A stretch of 40,428 nt of DNA from Modestobacter marinus (GTDB lineage: Bacteria; Actinomycetota; Actinomycetes; Mycobacteriales; Geodermatophilaceae). Position 1 is the first letter of the stretch. Every line of letters begins with the position of its first letter. A model generated the notes under the pieces. That model did not search any database, was not told where the DNA came from, and worked only from the letters and a program-made list of their open reading frames with translations. The stretch covers positions 1 through 40,428 of the forward strand of contig NZ_JABGCH010000037.1 in NCBI RefSeq assembly GCF_019799945.1. The letters run 5' to 3'. Of this stretch, positions 9,475 to 20,997 are shown one piece after another. The translations under genes and the position numbers were made by a program.

Positions 9475-9512
9475 CAGGACCCCCGGTGTGAACTCGGTCA
9501 CCGGGGGTCCTG
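9475..9512 (+). terminator. Strong hairpin terminator ending the exopolysaccharide unit
   Basis: A 14-bp perfect stem (CAGGACCCCCGGTG at 9475-9488 with its complement at 9499-9512) surrounds a 10-base loop. There is no long U tract. It separates the glycosyltransferase cassette from the nuo promoter. Confidence 0.75.
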
Positions 9513-9553
9513 GCTTCCGGGCCCGCGGGGGCATAGGCTTCGACCGCTCGACT

Positions 9554-9571
9554 TTGTGAAGTTGTTCACAA
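9554..9571. promoter_or_regulatory. Rex operator upstream of nuoA
   Basis: TTGTGAAGTTGTTCACAA is a perfect match to the redox-repressor Rex operator pattern TTGTGAAnnnnTTCACAA. Rex senses NADH/NAD+ and in Streptomyces is known to control nuo and cyd operons. The site lies 93 bases before the nuoA start, where it could overlap the promoter and repress complex I when NADH/NAD+ is low. Confidence 0.85.
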
Positions 9572-9664
9572 GCGTCACGTGCCGGTCCACCGGCGCGGAG
9601 TGGAGGTCGTTGCGGTGCACGGCACGACGAGGCGCGCCCCGGACCGTCGGGAGGGGCGCCGCTG

Positions 9665-10027
9665 ATGCTCGCCACCTACGTCCCGCTGATCGGGCTGTTC
9701 GTCCTCGCCGCCGGCTTCGCGGTGTTCTCGGTGACGGTCGCGCCGTTCATCGGCCCGCGCCGCTACAACCGCGCGAAGCTCGAGGCCTACGAGTGCGGCA
9801 TCGACCCGGTGGACCAGCCGCTGACCGGCGGTCGCTTCCCGGTCAAGTACTACGTCACCGCGATGCTGTTCATCGTCTTCGACATCGAGATCGTCTTCCT
9901 CTACCCGTGGGCGGTCGCCAACGACGCCCTCGGGGTGTTCGGTCTGGTCGAGATGGCCGTCTTCATCGGCACCGTCTTCATCGCCTACGCCTACGTGTGG
10001 CGGCGCGGCGGCCTCGAGTGGGAGTGA
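9665..10027 (+). CDS. nuoA: NADH-quinone oxidoreductase subunit A
   Basis: A 120-residue membrane subunit of complex I with three predicted helices (about 5-28, 64-84, 92-112). The conserved loop KLEAYECGIDPVD (about 38-50) and FDIEIVFLYPWA (about 72-83) are diagnostic. It helps link the peripheral arm to the proton-pumping membrane arm near the quinone site. It is the first gene of the nuoA-N operon, directly downstream of the Rex site. nuoB follows after 9 bases. Confidence 0.97.
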   Translation: MLATYVPLIGLFVLAAGFAVFSVTVAPFIGPRRYNRAKLEAYECGIDPVDQPLTGGRFPVKYYVTAMLFIVFDIEIVFLYPWAVANDALGVFGLVEMAVFIGTVFIAYAYVWRRGGLEWE

Positions 10028-10036
10028 GGCACTGAC

Positions 10037-10698
<662 letters not shown>

Positions 10699-10702
<4 letters not shown>

Positions 10703-11391
10703 CCACCCCGGCCGACGGCTTCCGGCGCGGCGCCTTCGGCGTCAGCGGCAGCGGCGACACCTCCGGCTTCGGCGGCCTGGTCCGCGTCGAGCCCGGCGGG
10801 GCCGTCGCGCTGCACTCCACCGAGCGGCCCTACGGCGGGTGGTTCGACGAGGTCACCGACGCGCTCATCGACGCGGTGGGGGAGGCCACCTACGCGGCGG
10901 CCGTCCAGCGGGTGCTGGTCGACCGCGGCGAGATCACCTACTTCGTCGTCCGCGAGCACCTGCTCACCCTGGTGCAGGCGCTGCGGGACGACGAGGCGCT
11001 CCGCTTCGAGCTGCTGTCCAGCCTGTCCGGCGTCGACTACCTCGACAGCGGCGGCCCCGCGGTCGCCCCGGGCCGGCCGCGGCTGCACGTCGTCTACCAC
11101 CTGACCTCGATGACCTACCGCCGGCGCATCCGGCTGGAGGTCGCGGTGACCGCCGAGGACCCGCACGTCCCCTCGGTCACCCGGGTCTACCCGACGGCGG
11201 ACTGGCACGAGCGGGAGACCTGGGACATGTTCGGCGTCGTCTTCGACGGCCACCCGGCGCTGACCCGGGTCCTCATGCCCGACGACTGGGAGGGACACCC
11301 GCAGCGCAAGGACTACCCGCTGGGCGGCGTCCCGGTCGAGTACAAGGGCGCCACCGTGCCTCCCCCGGACGAGCGGAGGAGCTACCGATGA
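10699..11391 (+). CDS. nuoC: NADH-quinone oxidoreductase subunit C
   Basis: A 230-residue 30-kDa subunit of the peripheral arm. The family core includes LSGVDYLD (about 109-116), [17 protein letters not shown] and the signature [24 protein letters not shown], then RKDYPLGG. It carries no cofactor and supports NuoD near the quinone cavity. The ATG at 10699 overlaps the nuoB stop. The first 40 residues are Gly/Ser-rich and probably flexible. A 9-codon ORF bridges it to nuoD. Confidence 0.96.
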
Positions 11392-11417
11392 ACGGATTCG
11401 AGGCGATGTCGTCGTGA
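11388..11417 (+). CDS. Nine-codon bridging ORF between nuoC and nuoD
   Basis: ATG at 11388 overlaps the nuoC TGA, and the ORF (MNGFEAMSS) ends in a TGA whose first two bases lie inside the nuoD GTG start at 11414. Ribosomes could pass from nuoC to nuoD by two successive stop/start overlaps. The peptide itself probably has no function. Similar bridges occur at nuoJ-nuoK and nuoL-nuoM. Confidence 0.4.
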   Translation: MNGFEAMSS

Positions 11418-12739
11418 CCACCCTCGACGACCCGTACGCCGCCGGTTCCCGGGAGACCACCGAGGGGCGGGTCTACACCGTCACCGGCGGCGACTGGGAC
11501 CAGACCTTCGGCGCGGACCCGCACGAGGACGAGCGGCTCGTGGTCAACATGGGCCCGCAGCACCCCTCCACCCACGGGGTGCTGCGGCTGGTGCTCGACC
11601 TCGAGGGCGAGACCGTCACCAAGGCACGGGTGGTCATCGGTTACCTGCACACCGGCATCGAGAAGACCACCGAGTACCGCACCTGGACCCAGGGCACGAC
11701 GCTGGTCACGCGGATGGACTACCTGGCCCCGCTCTACAACGAGACCGCCTACTGCCTGGCCGTGGAGAAGCTGCTGGGCATCGAGGCGCCGCCGCGGGCC
11801 CAGACCATCCGGGTCCTGGTCATGGAGATCAACCGGATCGCCTCCCACCTCGTGGGGCTGGCCACCGGTGGCATGGAGCTGGGCGCGCTCACCGCCATGA
11901 CCAACGGCTTCCGCGAGCGGGAGTTGGCGCTGGACCTGCTGGAGGAGATCACCGGGCTGCGGATGAACCACGCCTACGTGCGCCCCGGCGGCGTCGCGCA
12001 GGACCTCCCGGAGGGCGCGGTGGAGCACATCCGCGAGTTCCTCGCGGTGATGCCGGAGCGGGTGGCCGGGTTCCACCGGCTGCTGACCGGCCAGCCGATC
12101 TGGCAGCGGCGGCTCAAGGACGTCGGCTACCTCGACGTCACCGGCTGCGTCGCGCTCGGCGTCACCGGCCCGGTGCTGCGGGCCGCCGGGCTGCCGTGGG
12201 ACCTGCGCAAGGTCGAGCCGTACCTCGGCTACCAGACCTACGACTTCGAGGTGCCGACCACGGACACCTGCGACGCCTGGGGCCGGTACCTGGTGCGCAT
12301 GGCCGAGATCAACGAGTCGCTCAAGCTCATCGGTCAGGCCCTCGACCGGCTCGAGCCCGGCCCGGTGATGGTCGAGGACAAGAAGATCGCCTGGCCCGCG
12401 CAGCTCTCGCTCGGCGCCGACGGTCTCGGCCAGTCGATGGAGCACGTGCGGCACATCATGGGCCAGTCGATGGAGGCGCTGATCCACCACTTCAAGCTGG
12501 TGACCGAGGGCTTCCGCGTGCCGGCCGGCCAGGTGTACGTGCCGATCGAGTCCCCGCGCGGCGAGCTGGGCTACCACGTGGTCAGCGACGGCGGCACCCG
12601 CCCGTTCCGGGTCCACGTCCGCGACCCCAGCTTCACCAACCTGCAGGCCACGGCCGCGATGAGCGAGGGCGGCATGATCGCCGACGTCATCGCGGCGATC
12701 GCCTCCATCGACCCGGTGATGGGAGGAGTCGACAGGTGA
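11414..12739 (+). CDS. nuoD: NADH-quinone oxidoreductase subunit D
   Basis: A 441-residue 49-kDa subunit that forms much of the quinone-binding cavity with NuoB. Diagnostic stretches are [24 protein letters not shown] (about 43-66, containing the quinone-site HPSTHG loop), [16 protein letters not shown], and the C-terminal [20 protein letters not shown] 11414 is the only start consistent with the overlap with the bridging ORF, and GAGG lies 10 bases upstream. The stop overlaps the nuoE start (TGATG). Confidence 0.96.
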   Translation: MTTLDDPYAAGSRETTEGRVYTVTGGDWDQTFGADPHEDERLVVNMGPQHPSTHGVLRLVLDLEGETVTKARVVIGYLHTGIEKTTEYRTWTQGTTLVTRMDYLAPLYNETAYCLAVEKLLGIEAPPRAQTIRVLVMEINRIASHLVGLATGGMELGALTAMTNGFRERELALDLLEEITGLRMNHAYVRPGGVAQDLPEGAVEHIREFLAVMPERVAGFHRLLTGQPIWQRRLKDVGYLDVTGCVALGVTGPVLRAAGLPWDLRKVEPYLGYQTYDFEVPTTDTCDAWGRYLVRMAEINESLKLIGQALDRLEPGPVMVEDKKIAWPAQLSLGADGLGQSMEHVRHIMGQSMEALIHHFKLVTEGFRVPAGQVYVPIESPRGELGYHVVSDGGTRPFRVHVRDPSFTNLQATAAMSEGGMIADVIAAIASIDPVMGGVDR

Positions 12740-13770
12740 TGAGTGCTCTTCCGGGTTCGCCCGAGGGGACGGCGGTCACCGGGCTCGACTCGAGCCCGGT
12801 GGAGGCCCGCCCCGAGGTGCTGACCCAGCTGCCGCCGCTGACCGCGCAGACCGAGGCCGAGGCGCGGGAGATCATCGCCCGCTACCCGCAGCCGCGGTCG
12901 GCGCTGCTGCCGATGCTGCACCTGGTCCAATCGGTGCAGGGCTACGTGTCCCCGGAGGGCGTCGGCTTTTGCGCGCGCATCCTCGGGCTGACCAAGGCCG
13001 AGGTCGGCGCGGTCGCCACCTTCTACACGATGTACAAGCGGCACCCGACCGGCCGGCACCTGGTCAGCGTCTGCACCAACACGCTCTGCTCCTTCCTCGG
13101 CGGGAAGCGCATCTACGAGGCGCTGTCCGCCGACCTCGGCGTCGGCCACGACCAGACCGCCGCCGACGGCTCGGTCACCCTCGAGCACGCCGAGTGCCTG
13201 GCCGCCTGCGACTACGCGCCGGTCGTCACCGTCGACTACGAGTTCTACGACCAGCAGGACGTCGAGGCGGCCCGGGCCCTGGTCGCCGCCCTGCGTCGGG
13301 GCGAGAAGCCGTTGCCCACCCGCGGCGCCCCCCTCACCGACTTCCGCGGGATCTCCCGGCAGCTCGCCGGCTTCTCCCAGCACCCGGACGTCGCGGCCGA
13401 GCGGGCGGCGATCGACGCGCCCTCCGCGGGCGCGCCGACCCTGGCCGGGATCGTGCTGGCCGCCGAGCGCGGGGAGACCGCACCGCCGATGCACGAAGGG
13501 CCCCGTCCGGGGGCCCACCCTTCGCAGGCTCAGGGCGGGCCCCCGGACGGGGCCGGAAGGACAACGGGGGAGACCCCGGAGGTCCGCGCCGCCGACACCG
13601 CTCTCGCCTCGGCGGACACCCCGGCCGAGCGGGCCGGCGCCGCGCAGCACCACCCGGACACCCCCGAGCCCGCCGGCCGGCAGCCGGCCGAGCGGGGCGC
13701 CGAGGGCACCGACACACCCCCGACCGGCACCGGAGCCGGGCAGCAGAGTTCCGTCGAGCGAGAGGTCTGA
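12739..13770 (+). CDS. nuoE: NADH-quinone oxidoreductase subunit E with long disordered C-terminal extension
   Basis: A 343-residue thioredoxin-like subunit of the NADH-dehydrogenase module. It holds the 2Fe-2S cluster N1a through C112, C117 (VCTNTLCSF) and C153, C157 (AECLAACDY). The fold ends by about residue 195. The remaining 150 residues are Pro/Ala/Gly/Thr-rich and unlikely to be structured. Actinobacterial NuoE proteins often have tails, but this one contains an 18-bp perfect palindrome encoded in frame at residues 254-272. The ATG overlaps the nuoD stop. nuoF begins 5 bases after the stop. Confidence 0.95.
   Translation: MSALPGSPEGTAVTGLDSSPVEARPEVLTQLPPLTAQTEAEAREIIARYPQPRSALLPMLHLVQSVQGYVSPEGVGFCARILGLTKAEVGAVATFYTMYKRHPTGRHLVSVCTNTLCSFLGGKRIYEALSADLGVGHDQTAADGSVTLEHAECLAACDYAPVVTVDYEFYDQQDVEAARALVAALRRGEKPLPTRGAPLTDFRGISRQLAGFSQHPDVAAERAAIDAPSAGAPTLAGIVLAAERGETAPPMHEGPRPGAHPSQAQGGPPDGAGRTTGETPEVRAADTALASADTPAERAGAAQHHPDTPEPAGRQPAERGAEGTDTPPTGTGAGQQSSVEREV
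13499..13554. repeat. 18-bp perfect palindrome inside nuoE tail
   Basis: GGCCCCGTCCGGGGGCCC (13499-13516) pairs perfectly with 13537-13554 around a 20-base loop. The arms are nearly all G/C, so the RNA hairpin would be extremely stable. It is translated in frame as part of the low-complexity NuoE tail. The layout resembles a palindromic repeat element that has been tolerated as in-frame coding sequence. I cannot tell whether other copies exist in the genome. Confidence 0.75.
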
Positions 13771-13775
13771 CACAG

Positions 13776-15100
<1,325 letters not shown>

Positions 15101-15104
<4 letters not shown>

Positions 15105-17566
15105 CGTTGACCCCCGCCGTTCCCGAGCCGGCTCCGGCGCTGCCGCCGGGAGCCCCCGGTCCGCACACCCCGCCGGACGCCGTGCACTGCACCATCGACG
15201 GCTTCCCCGTCGCGGTGCCCAAGGGCACGCTGATCATCCGGGCCGCCGAGCAGATCGGGGTGCAGATCCCGCGGTTCTGCGACCACCCGCTGCTCGACCC
15301 GATCGGCGCCTGCCGCCAGTGCCTGGTCGAGGTCGAGGGGCAGCGCAAGCCGGTCGCCTCCTGCACCACCCCGGTCGCCCCGGACATGGTCGTGCGCACG
15401 CAGCTGACCAGCCCGGTCGCCGACAAGGCCCAGCAGGGCACGATGGAGATGCTGCTGGTCAACCACCCGCTGGACTGCCCGGTCTGCGACAAGGGCGGCG
15501 AGTGCCCGCTGCAGAACCAGGCGATGAGCAACGGCCGCGCCGAGTCCCGGTTCGTCGACGTCAAGCGCACCTACCCCAAGCCGCTGCCGATCTCGTCGCA
15601 GGTCCTGCTCGACCGGGAGCGGTGCGTGCTGTGCGCCCGCTGCACCCGGTTCAGCCAGCAGGTGGCCGGTGACCCGTTCATCGAGCTGTTCGAGCGCGGG
15701 GCGCTGGAGCAGGTCGCGGTCTACGAGGACGAGCCGTTCTCCTCCTACTTCTCCGGCAACACCACCCAGATCTGCCCGGTCGGCGCGCTGACCAGCGCGA
15801 CCTACCGGTTCCGGGCCCGCCCGTTCGACCTGCGCAGCGAGCCGAGCGTGTGCGAGCACTGCGCCAGCGGCTGCGCGCAGCGCACCGACTACCGCCGCGG
15901 CGTCGTGACCCGCCGGCTGGCCGGGGAGGACCCGGCGGTCAACGAGGAGTGGAACTGCGACAAGGGCCGGTACGCGTTCCGGTACGCCACGTCGAACGAG
16001 CGGTTGGTGACGCCGCTGGTGCGCCGGGACGGTGAGCTCCGGCCGGCCTCCTGGCCGGAGGCGTGGACGGTGGCCGCCGAGGGGCTGGCCGCGGCCCGCG
16101 CGGCCGGGGGCGTGGGGGTGCTCCCGGGCGGCCGGCTGACCGTCGAGGACGCGTACGCCTACGCCAAGTTCGCCCGGGTGGTGCTGGGCACCAACGACGT
16201 CGACGCGCGGGCGCGGGCGCACTCCGCCGAGGAGCTGGCGTTCCTCGCCGCGCACGTGGCCGGCACCGCTCCGGGCGCGGGCGCGTTGAGCTACGAGGAG
16301 CTGACCGCAGCCCCGGTGGTCCTGCTGGTCGGGTTCGAGCCGGAGGAGGAGTCGCCGATCGTCTTCCTGCGGCTGCGCCGCGCGGTCCGCACGAACGGCA
16401 TGCGGGTCTTCGACGTCGCGCCGTTCACCACCCGGGCGGCGGAGAAGCTGCAGGCCACCGTGCTCAGCACCGTCCCCGGCGACGAGGCCCGCTCGCTGAC
16501 CGCGCTCGCCGCGGGCACCTGGGGTGGCCCCGCCGTCGAGGCGATCCGCGAGCCGGGGGCCGTGGTGCTCGTCGGCGAGCGGCTGGCCGAGGTGCCCGGC
16601 GGCCTCTCCGCGGTCGTCGCCCTGTCCCGGGCCTCCGGTGCCCGGATCGGCTGGGTGCCGCGCCGGGCCGGCGAGCGCGGAGCGGTGGAGGTCGGTGCGC
16701 TGCCGGGCCTGCTGCCCGGCGGGCGCCCGGTGACCGACGCCGCGGCCCGCGCCCAGGTGGCCGAGCGCTGGGGCGCGCCGGTGCCGACCACCCCGGGCCG
16801 GGACACCGCCGGCATCCTCACCGCCGCACGGGACGGCGCCCTCGGCGGACTGCTGGTCGGCGGGGTCGACCCCGCGGACCTGCCCGACCCCATCCTCGCC
16901 GCGGCGGCGCTGGCCGCGGCCGGCTTCGTGGTCAGCCTCGAGCTCTTCCCCTCGGCGGTCACCGCGCACGCCGACGTCGTCCTGCCGGTGGCCGCCGCGG
17001 CGGAGAAGGCGGGCGCCTACCTGGACTGGGAGGGCCGGGTGCGGGCGTTCGACGCCACCCTGCACGGCAGCGGGCAGCTCAGCGACGCCCGGGTCCTGCA
17101 GGGCCTGGCCGCCGCCCTCGGGGTGGAGCTCGGCCTGCCCACCGTGACCGCCGCGCGCGGCGAGCTGATGGCCCTCGGCGGCGCCACGTCGGCTCCGCCG
17201 TCCACCGGACTGGACGTCGCGCCGCGGCCGACCCCGCCGGTCGGCCGGGACCAGGCGGTGCTCGCCTCCTGGCGGCAGCTGATCGACGACGGCACGCTGC
17301 AGCGCGAGGAGCCGGCGCTGGCCGGCACCGCCCGGCCGCCCGCCGCCCGGCTGGGCAAGGACGACGCCCGGCGGCTGGGGCTGGCCGACGGCGACCTGCT
17401 CACCGTCACCGGCCCCGCGGGCTCGGTGACCCTCCCGGTGCTGGTGACCGAGATGCCCGAGCGCGTGGTGTGGCTGCCCATGCGCTCTCCGGGCAGCCAC
17501 GTGCGCACGACCCTGGGCGCCGGCCCGGGGAGCATCGTGACCCTCAGTGCAGGAGGTGCGGCATGA
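15101..17566 (+). CDS. nuoG: NADH-quinone oxidoreductase subunit G
   Basis: The 821-residue largest peripheral subunit. It carries a chain of Fe-S clusters that conducts electrons from NuoE/F towards NuoI/B. Visible ligands: C60, C71, C74, C88 (2Fe-2S); H122, C126, C129, C135 (His-ligated 4Fe-4S); C175, C178, C181, C225 (4Fe-4S); and C251, C254, C258 plus a Cys in [10 protein letters not shown] (the extra N7-type cluster). The rest is a molybdopterin-oxidoreductase-like domain without a recognisable cofactor Cys. GTG 15101 overlaps the nuoF stop. The stop overlaps nuoH. Confidence 0.97.
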
Positions 17567-18969
17567 GCCCGCTCGCCGCCGCGGACTCCCCGACGCTGGC
17601 CGACTTCGGCTCCGACCCGTGGTGGATCGTGCTCATCAAGGTCGTCGGCGTCTTCGTCGTGCTGGTCCTGATGACGTTGTTCGCCATCGTCTTCGAGCGC
17701 AAGGTCGTCGCCCGCATGCAGCAGCGGATCGGCCCCAACCGGGTCGGCCCCCGCGGCAGCCTGCAGAGCCTCGCCGACGGGCTGAAGCTGGCGTTCAAGG
17801 AGGACATCATGCCGGCGCTCGCCGACCGGCCGGTGTACTTCCTGGCCCCGGTGATCGCGACGATCCCGGCGTTCCTCGCCTTCTCGGTGATCCCGCTCGG
17901 GCCGACGGTCAGCATCTTCGGTGAGCGCACGCCGCTGCAGCTCACCGACGCCCCGATCGGGGTGCTCGTCGTGCTCGCCTGCTCGGCGATGGGCGTCTAC
18001 GGCATCGTGCTGGGCGGCTGGGCGTCGGGGTCCACCTATCCGCTGCTCGGCGGGCTGCGCAGCGCGGCGCAGATGGTCAGCTACGAGATCGCGATGGGGC
18101 TGTCGATCGTCGCGGTGTTCCTCTACGCCGGCACGATGTCCACGTCGGAGATCGTCGCCGCGCAGGCCGACGGGATCCCGCTGTTCGGCGGCGCGGTCAC
18201 CGGGCCGAGCTGGTTCGCCGTCCTGCTGCCGGTCTCCTTCGTCATCTACGTGACCGCGGTCGTCGGCGAGACCAACCGGGCGCCCTTCGACCTCCCCGAG
18301 GCCGAGAGCGAGCTGGTCGGCGGGTTCCACACCGAGTACTCGTCGCTGAAGTTCGCCCTGTTCTTCCTGGCCGAGTACGTCAACATGGTCACCGTCTCGG
18401 CGCTGGCCGCGACCCTCTTCCTCGGCGGCTGGCGGGCACCGTGGCCGCTGTCGGAGTGGGACGGCGCCAACTCCGGCTGGTGGCCGCTGCTGTGGTTCTT
18501 CGGCAAGGTCATCGTCGCGCTGTTCGTCTTCATCTGGCTGCGCGGCACCCTGCCCCGGCTCCGCTACGACCAGTTCATGCGCTTCGGCTGGAAGGTGCTG
18601 GTCCCCACCGCGCTGGTCTGGATCCTCGCCGTCGCCACCATGCGCACCGTCGCCCGGGAGAGCGGCGCCGACGTCGGCGAGGTCGCGGTCTTCGTCGGCG
18701 TGCCGCTGGCCCTGCTGGTGGTCGCCGGGCTGCTGATCGCCTCGCGGGCCAGCAACCGCGACACCCGGCTCGCGGCCCGCGCCGCCGCGGCGGGGTCCAC
18801 CACGCCCACCGTCCCGGAGGTGCTGCCCCCGGCCGGGAAGCAGCGGCCGGCCGCCGGTGGGTTCCCGGTCCCGCCGATGGACCTCGTCGTCCCGCCGTCC
18901 CCGCGGCTGGGCCGCCGCGAGCCGGTCGGCGCCGGCGCCCCGTCACCGCAGGAGGACGCGGATGTCTGA
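17563..18969 (+). CDS. nuoH: NADH-quinone oxidoreductase subunit H
   Basis: A 468-residue membrane subunit forming the quinone-entry channel, with about eight or nine helices. Conserved loops are [20 protein letters not shown] (about 46-65), [24 protein letters not shown] and [25 protein letters not shown] (split here as the [13 protein letters not shown] and GGFHTEYS blocks). The last 70 residues form a Pro/Ala-rich cytoplasmic tail. ATG 17563 overlaps the nuoG stop. The last eight bases overlap nuoI. Confidence 0.96.
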   Translation: MSPLAAADSPTLADFGSDPWWIVLIKVVGVFVVLVLMTLFAIVFERKVVARMQQRIGPNRVGPRGSLQSLADGLKLAFKEDIMPALADRPVYFLAPVIATIPAFLAFSVIPLGPTVSIFGERTPLQLTDAPIGVLVVLACSAMGVYGIVLGGWASGSTYPLLGGLRSAAQMVSYEIAMGLSIVAVFLYAGTMSTSEIVAAQADGIPLFGGAVTGPSWFAVLLPVSFVIYVTAVVGETNRAPFDLPEAESELVGGFHTEYSSLKFALFFLAEYVNMVTVSALAATLFLGGWRAPWPLSEWDGANSGWWPLLWFFGKVIVALFVFIWLRGTLPRLRYDQFMRFGWKVLVPTALVWILAVATMRTVARESGADVGEVAVFVGVPLALLVVAGLLIASRASNRDTRLAARAAAAGSTTPTVPEVLPPAGKQRPAAGGFPVPPMDLVVPPSPRLGRREPVGAGAPSPQEDADV

Positions 18970-19597
18970 GAACACCCCGGCCCGCCGCGAGCCCGGCGCG
19001 CTCGCCCGCCGGTCGGACGACGCGCCGGCCGCACCGGCCAAGCGCCTGAGCAAGCTCCCCGGGCCCGCGCAGGGCTTCGGCGTCACCTTCGCCACGATGT
19101 TCAAGAAGGTGACGACGGAGGAGTACCCGTACCAGCCGAAGGAGACCAAGCCCCGCTACCACGGGCGGCACGTGCTCAACCGGCACCCGGACGGGCTGGA
19201 GAAGTGCGTCGGGTGCGAGCTGTGCGCCTGGGCGTGCCCGGCCGACGCGATCTACGTCGAGGGCGGGGACAACACCGAGGACGCCCGCTTCAGCCCCGGT
19301 GAGCGCTACGGCCGCGTCTACCAGATCAACTACCTGCGCTGCATCTTCTGCGGGTTGTGCATCGAGGCCTGCCCGACCCGCTCGCTGACGATGAGCAACG
19401 ACTTCGAGCTGGCCGACGACGACCGGCAGAGCCTGATCTTCACCAAGGAGCAGCTCATGGCGCCGCTGCTGCCCGGCATGGAGGCGCCACCCCACCCGAT
19501 GCGGCTGGGCAAGGACGAGCAGGACTACTACGTGCGCCCGCCCGGACCGGCGGAGTCCGGCGTGGGTGAGGCCCCGGTGGCCGGAGCGCAGGCGTGA
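18962..19597 (+). CDS. nuoI: NADH-quinone oxidoreductase subunit I
   Basis: A 211-residue ferredoxin-like subunit with two 4Fe-4S clusters (N6a/N6b). The two motifs [12 protein letters not shown] (C82, C85, C88, C92) and [12 protein letters not shown] (C127, C130, C133, C137) are complete. It connects NuoG to cluster N2 of NuoB. The N-terminal 35 residues are Ala/Arg-rich and probably extended. The start lies inside the end of nuoH in another frame. The stop overlaps the nuoJ GTG. Confidence 0.96.
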   Translation: MSENTPARREPGALARRSDDAPAAPAKRLSKLPGPAQGFGVTFATMFKKVTTEEYPYQPKETKPRYHGRHVLNRHPDGLEKCVGCELCAWACPADAIYVEGGDNTEDARFSPGERYGRVYQINYLRCIFCGLCIEACPTRSLTMSNDFELADDDRQSLIFTKEQLMAPLLPGMEAPPHPMRLGKDEQDYYVRPPGPAESGVGEAPVAGAQA

Positions 19598-20442
19598 CCC
19601 CGCTGGCCGCGGCCGCCGAGGGGGTGCAGATCGGCACCGGCGAGGCCGTCGCGTTCTGGATCCTGGGGCCGATCGCGCTGGCCGGCGCGCTGGGCATGGT
19701 GCTGTCCCGGAACGCCGTGCACTCGGCTCTCTGGCTGGTCAACACGATGCTCGCGCTGGGCGTGTTCTACGTCGTCCAGGGGGCGCCGTTCCTCGGCGCG
19801 GTGCAGATCATCGTCTACACCGGCGCGATCATGATCCTCTTCCTGTTCGTCCTCATGCTGGTCGGGCGCGAGTCCTCCGACTCGGTGGTCGAGACGCTGC
19901 GCGGGCAGCGGGTGGCGGCGATCGTGCTGGGCATCGGGTTCGCCGGGCTGGTCGGCGCCGGGGTCGCCCGGGCGGCCGAGGGCGCCGTCGTCCGCGGGCT
20001 GGGGGAGGACGCCGGCGGCGAGGGCAACATCCATGCGATCGCCGAGCTGCTCTTCACTCGCTACCTGCTGGCCTTCGAGGTCACCAGCGCGCTGCTCATC
20101 ACCGCCGCCGTCGGCGCGATGGTGCTCGCCCACGTCGAACGCGAGCCCGGCGAGCGCCGCACGCAGAAGGAGCTCTCCCGGGCGCGGTTCCTCGACGGTG
20201 ACCACCCGCAGACCCTGCCCGGCCCCGGCGTGTACGCCCGGGGCAACTCGATCGCACTGCCCGGCCGGCTGCCCGACGGCACCCAGTCGCGGCTCAGCCT
20301 CGCCACCGGGGTGGAGGCGCAGCAGGTCGACGAGTTGGCGCCGACCGGCTCGCTCGGCATCGAGCGCGAGGGGCTGCCGCACGCCGGCGGGACGGACGCG
20401 GCGCTGGGGACGGCGGACCGCGGAGAGGACACGCCCCGATGA
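19594..20442 (+). CDS. nuoJ: NADH-quinone oxidoreductase subunit J
   Basis: A 282-residue membrane subunit with five predicted helices in the first 175 residues. [26 protein letters not shown] marks the conserved third helix region with the pi-bulge area. The C-terminal 110 residues are hydrophilic and typical of actinobacterial NuoJ. GTG 19594 overlaps the nuoI stop. The TGA overlaps the ATG of the first 80-base repeat unit instead of nuoK itself. Confidence 0.95.
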   Translation: MTPLAAAAEGVQIGTGEAVAFWILGPIALAGALGMVLSRNAVHSALWLVNTMLALGVFYVVQGAPFLGAVQIIVYTGAIMILFLFVLMLVGRESSDSVVETLRGQRVAAIVLGIGFAGLVGAGVARAAEGAVVRGLGEDAGGEGNIHAIAELLFTRYLLAFEVTSALLITAAVGAMVLAHVEREPGERRTQKELSRARFLDGDHPQTLPGPGVYARGNSIALPGRLPDGTQSRLSLATGVEAQQVDELAPTGSLGIEREGLPHAGGTDAALGTADRGEDTPR

Positions 20443-20522
20443 GCCTCGCGAGGACGACGGGCGAGCGAGCATCGCAGCGAGGAACGAGCGAGGAGCGGAA
20501 CGAGTCCGGAGTGGAGCAATGA
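20439..20522 (+). CDS. 27-codon ORF of repeat unit 1
   Basis: Begins with ATG overlapping the nuoJ TGA and ends with TGA overlapping the ATG of unit 2. The product starts [15 protein letters not shown] and ends NESGVEQ, hydrophilic and probably disordered. The likely role, if any, is to keep ribosomes translating from nuoJ to nuoK. A functional peptide is not indicated. Confidence 0.45.
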   Translation: MSLARTTGERASQRGTSEERNESGVEQ

Positions 20523-20602
20523 GCCTCGCGAGGACGACGGGCGAGCGAGCATCGCAGCGAGGAACGAGCGAGGAGCGGAACGAGTCCGGAGTGGAGCAAT
20601 GA
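20519..20602 (+). CDS. 27-codon ORF of repeat unit 2
   Basis: Same sequence as unit 1 but in a different frame relative to the chromosome, with ATGA overlaps on both sides. Its start has GGAG at two suitable positions just upstream. Confidence 0.45.
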   Translation: MSLARTTGERASQRGTSEERNESGVEQ

Positions 20603-20682
20603 GCCTCGCGAGGACGACGGGCGAGCGAGCATCGCAGCGAGGAACGAGCGAGGAGCGGAACGAGCGAGGAGTGGAGCAATGA
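20599..20682 (+). CDS. 27-codon ORF of repeat unit 3
   Basis: As units 1 and 2, except that Ser-Gly near the end is Arg-Gly (NERGVEQ). Its TGA overlaps the nuoK ATG, completing an uninterrupted chain of stop/start overlaps from nuoJ to nuoK. Confidence 0.45.
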   Translation: MSLARTTGERASQRGTSEERNERGVEQ

Positions 20683-20978
20683 GCCTCGCGAACTACCTGG
20701 TGCTCGCCGCGGTGCTGTTCACCATCGGCGCGATCGGGGTGCTGGTCCGGCGCAACGCGATCGTCGTCTTCATGTGCGTGGAGCTGATGCTCAACTCGGT
20801 GAACCTCACCCTGGTCACCTTCGCGCGGGCCAGCGGCACCCTCGACGGCCAGTTGATCGCCTTCTTCGTCATGGTCGTCGCCGCCGCCGAGGTCGTCGTC
20901 GGGCTGGCGATCATCATGTCGGTCTACCGCACCCGCCGGTCCTCCTCCGTCGACGACGTCAACCTGCTGAAGTACTGA
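20679..20978 (+). CDS. nuoK: NADH-quinone oxidoreductase subunit K
   Basis: A 99-residue, three-helix antiporter-like membrane subunit. [20 protein letters not shown] (about 31-50) contains the conserved membrane glutamate, and [18 protein letters not shown] the second. The length is typical. The start is fixed by the ATGA overlap with the last repeat ORF. nuoL follows after 19 bases. Confidence 0.96.
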   Translation: MSLANYLVLAAVLFTIGAIGVLVRRNAIVVFMCVELMLNSVNLTLVTFARASGTLDGQLIAFFVMVVAAAEVVVGLAIIMSVYRTRRSSSVDDVNLLKY

Positions 20979-20997
20979 GAGACGGGGACCCCGCCGG

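Larger units (their letters stand above)
20439..20678 (+). repeat. Three tandem 80-base repeats between nuoJ and nuoK
   Basis: Three units start at 20439, 20519 and 20599, and nuoK starts exactly one period later at 20679. Each opens with ATGAGCCTCGCGA, the same 13 bases that open nuoK, and closes with GGAGTGGAGCA, a ribosome-binding site for the next ATG. Units 1 and 2 appear identical. Unit 3 differs only at its CGAGTCCGGA segment, which reads CGAGCGAGGA. Since 80 is not a multiple of 3, successive units are read in different frames. The interior is a GAGCGAG-type purine-rich microrepeat. There are no CRISPR-like spacers. Confidence 0.95.

Noticed and set aside
13499-13554. The nuoE palindrome as a plain transcription terminator
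   Set aside because: It lies inside an intact coding frame, and eight closely packed genes of the same complex follow without another promoter being apparent.
20439-20678. Tandem repeats as a CRISPR array
   Set aside because: Repeats are directly adjacent, 80 bases long, with no spacers and no cas genes.
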